Source: an uncultured Clostridia bacterium (lineage in GTDB: Bacteria; Bacillota; Clostridia; Lachnospirales; Bianqueaceae). Taken from it: a stretch of 6,207 nt of DNA. Location of the stretch: NCBI GenBank assembly GCA_947570515.1, contig CANOUM010000103.1, forward strand, positions 1-6,207. Direction: 5' to 3'. The position numbers and the translations under genes were made by a program. Below the pieces are notes generated by a model. That model was not told the DNA's origin. It saw only the letters and a program-made list of their open reading frames with translations, and did no database searches. Below, one piece after another: positions 4,407-6,207 of the stretch. Numbering within the stretch: the first letter of the stretch is position 1; each line of letters begins with the position of its first letter.

Positions 4407-6207
4407 ATGCAAGACAATGATACACTCAGACATCGCCCCTATTTATATGAAATTGGCGATACCTTTGAAACGCGGCATGGCATCATGACTGTCATAGACA
4501 GAAGCCGAAGCGACTCACAAAATAAGATATCCCGGAAACAATATACGCTCCAATGTGAAAAAGGGCATCAGTATCCCGTTAAAGAAGCCTATCTAAAAGC
4601 AGGAAGACTCAGAACCTGTAAAAAATGCAATCACCCTACCATCACCGAAATGGATCCTGCCTTCGCCGCATGGTTCGTCGATCCCGCAATCCCGCGCAGC
4701 CGCACGCATGGCTGTCATGACAAAGCTGACTTCTACTGCCCGCAGTGCGGCAAAATTGTGTATGGCAAAAGCATCAAGAATATTTATAAAAGACGTCATG
4801 TTCCCTGTCCCTATTGCGGAAATGGCATCAGCTATCCGGAGCGCTATCTGATGGCATTCCTCGAACAGCTGCAGATCCCTTTTGTTCACCAATATACAGT
4901 CAAATTTACCAAGGATCATCGCAGCGTCTATTACAAATATGATTTTTACGATCAGAAGCATGCCTTAATCATTGAAACCCACGGATCTCAGCATTATGAA
5001 CCCGGCGGATATGCGCTGGAAAAGATCCAAAAGATTGACGCAGAAAAAGCTCAGTACGCTGCCGAGACTCTTCAGCTACAGTATGTCGCACTGGACTGCC
5101 GCCGCTCTGAACCAAACTGGATTCGCAGGGAGATCCTTCAAAAACTAAGCTTCTATCCCCTTGATGCTGTAGATTGGACCGCTGTGCGCCAAAGCGCCAA
5201 TCAATCTGTAGTCTTACAAATCATCGAATTAAGTAAGCAAGGATATACGCAAAAACAGATCGGTGAAATCGTACATATGAATCCCTCTACTGTGTACTGC
5301 AAACTCCGCCAGGCAAAGAAAGACGGACTGTATGACGGGATCACCCCACAGCAGCTGCACAAAGAGAAACAAAAGCAGCTCCGTCAGGCACAGCAAAAAG
5401 CTAAAAAACAAAAACAGGCTGAACAAATACAGCGTACCCAGGCTGCTCAAAAAATTCTGGAAGACAAGCTGCAGAATCTATCCCCTTCCCTCAAACTTCT
5501 CAAAGAAGATAAAACCTGTAAGTCGCCGCGTTTTACCCTGTTATGCAAAGTTTGCGGGCGGGAATTTACAAAATCTGCAGCTTCCCTGCTAAAAAATGAA
5601 CAATGTCCTTGGTGTCAAAAACTCGAAGAACTCCGGCAAAAGCTAATAGAAAGGTATGGGACCGAATATGAAATTCTTGGCTCCTATTCCAACTGCCGCA
5701 CACCCCTCCACATTCACCATAAAATTTGCGGAGAGGTATTTTACAAAACGCCAAGCGAATTGTTCCGTCACGGCTGCCCCGCCTGTGCCCGCCTGCAGCG
5801 CGCTAAGAAGACAGCGGCCTCTAAGCAGCGTAAAAGCACAGAAAAATTCTTTTCTCTGCTGCCTGAATTTAAGCGCAGAGGATATACATATGCCGGGCAG
5901 CCCTTTCATGGCTTTGGTAAGCCAACCGCCTTTTACTGCCGTCACTGCGGACAGCTATGGCAGACTACCCCCAGCAGCATTTTGCACGGGCGAGACCATA
6001 TCTGTATCAGCCCTTGTCGAAAAAAGACAGGCGCAGAATTTATGCAGCAGGTATATGAGCTGGTCGGAAATGAATACAGCGTGCTGGGAAATTATCAAAC
6101 AGCCTTTACTCCGATCAAGCTTCGGCACAATGTCTGTGGTTTAGAGTATTTTGTAACGCCGGCCCATTTTACCAGCACCGGCCGCAGATGCCCTGTATGT
6201 TCGGAGA
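4407..6207 (+). CDS. Multi-zinc-ribbon protein with Vsr-like nuclease core and HTH (3' end outside window)
   Basis: A hand-translated open frame of 600 codons with no stop before the right edge. Two N-terminal zinc ribbons: one ending C71-x2-C74 with an earlier CEKGH at 50-54, and one with C111-x2-C114 and C134-x2-C137. A nuclease-like core at about 143-233 follows: YPERYLMAFLEQL, then YDFY at 178-181, LIIETHGSQHY at 187-197 and VALDCR at 227-232. This order of a D strand, E-x-H and a closing strand matches Vsr-like PD-(D/E)XK endonucleases; Asp179, Glu190 and His192/His196 are likely catalytic. A homeodomain-like helix-turn-helix at about 266-308 and a K/Q-rich, probably coiled-coil linker (313-355) come next. 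At least four further zinc-binding modules follow (about 363-403, 408-460, 476-537, 542-598), roughly 40 to 62 residues each and mostly C-x2-C pairs. Similar proteins occur in Gram-positive phages and mobile DNA. Likely a DNA-binding endonuclease; its target and role (homing, defence or repair) cannot be read from sequence. Confidence 0.85.
   Translation, partial: MQDNDTLRHRPYLYEIGDTFETRHGIMTVIDRSRSDSQNKISRKQYTLQCEKGHQYPVKEAYLKAGRLRTCKKCNHPTITEMDPAFAAWFVDPAIPRSRTHGCHDKADFYCPQCGKIVYGKSIKNIYKRRHVPCPYCGNGISYPERYLMAFLEQLQIPFVHQYTVKFTKDHRSVYYKYDFYDQKHALIIETHGSQHYEPGGYALEKIQKIDAEKAQYAAETLQLQYVALDCRRSEPNWIRREILQKLSFYPLDAVDWTAVRQSANQSVVLQIIELSKQGYTQKQIGEIVHMNPSTVYCKLRQAKKDGLYDGITPQQLHKEKQKQLRQAQQKAKKQKQAEQIQRTQAAQKILEDKLQNLSPSLKLLKEDKTCKSPRFTLLCKVCGREFTKSAASLLKNEQCPWCQKLEELRQKLIERYGTEYEILGSYSNCRTPLHIHHKICGEVFYKTPSELFRHGCPACARLQRAKKTAASKQRKSTEKFFSLLPEFKRRGYTYAGQPFHGFGKPTAFYCRHCGQLWQTTPSSILHGRDHICISPCRKKTGAEFMQQVYELVGNEYSVLGNYQTAFTPIKLRHNVCGLEYFVTPAHFTSTGRRCPVCSE

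Noticed and set aside
5656..6144. Open frame of 162 codons on the plus strand
   Set aside because: It overlaps the zinc-ribbon gene in another frame. The gene in the main frame has regular C-x2-C modules throughout, so this one is a shadow.

Overview
The window looks like chromosomal DNA from a Firmicutes-type anaerobe or gut commensal (possibly Negativicutes, a weak inference). Genes have strong AGGAGG-type ribosome binding sites and a TTGACA/TATAAT promoter, and the main genes have moderate G+C of roughly half. No rRNA, tRNA, CRISPR array or recognisable transposase is present, so the species cannot be named from sequence alone.

Layout. (1) Positions 1-340, minus strand: the N-terminal part of an FRG-domain protein that runs off the left edge. 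It is AT-rich and lacks a normal start codon. (2) Positions 356-1126: about 770 bases without a convincing gene. The notable content is a hairpin-rich module bounded by two imperfect direct repeats (724-772 and 956-1010), a poly-C run and an imperfect palindrome. (3) Positions 1127-3793: a self-contained copper-efflux transcription unit. It has a near-consensus promoter, a CsoR-like 8+1+8 palindromic operator on the predicted transcription start, a CopA-type P1B-1 ATPase, and a strong intrinsic terminator. The ATPase ends in a fused CopZ-like domain that has its own perfect ribosome binding site and ATG. (4) Positions 3792-4352, minus strand: a GrpB-family (UPF0157) protein, convergent with copA and sharing its bidirectional terminator. 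(5) Position 4407 to the right edge, plus strand, divergent from the GrpB gene: at least 600 codons of a large multi-zinc-ribbon protein with a Vsr-like PD-(D/E)XK nuclease core and a helix-turn-helix, still open at the edge.

How the parts relate. The only functional unit that can be read with confidence is the copper locus. Excess Cu(I) would release a CsoR-type repressor (not encoded here), inducing a pump that exports Cu(I). The C-terminal metal-binding domain may be made both attached to the pump and as a free CopZ chaperone through internal initiation. The FRG gene and the zinc-ribbon nuclease look like accessory genes on either side of it. Nothing in the sequence links them to copper handling or to each other.

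Most interesting points: the copA-copZ fusion with an intact internal start, the zinc-ribbon/nuclease/HTH architecture, the direct-repeat-bounded hairpin element, and the damaged or unusual start of the FRG gene.
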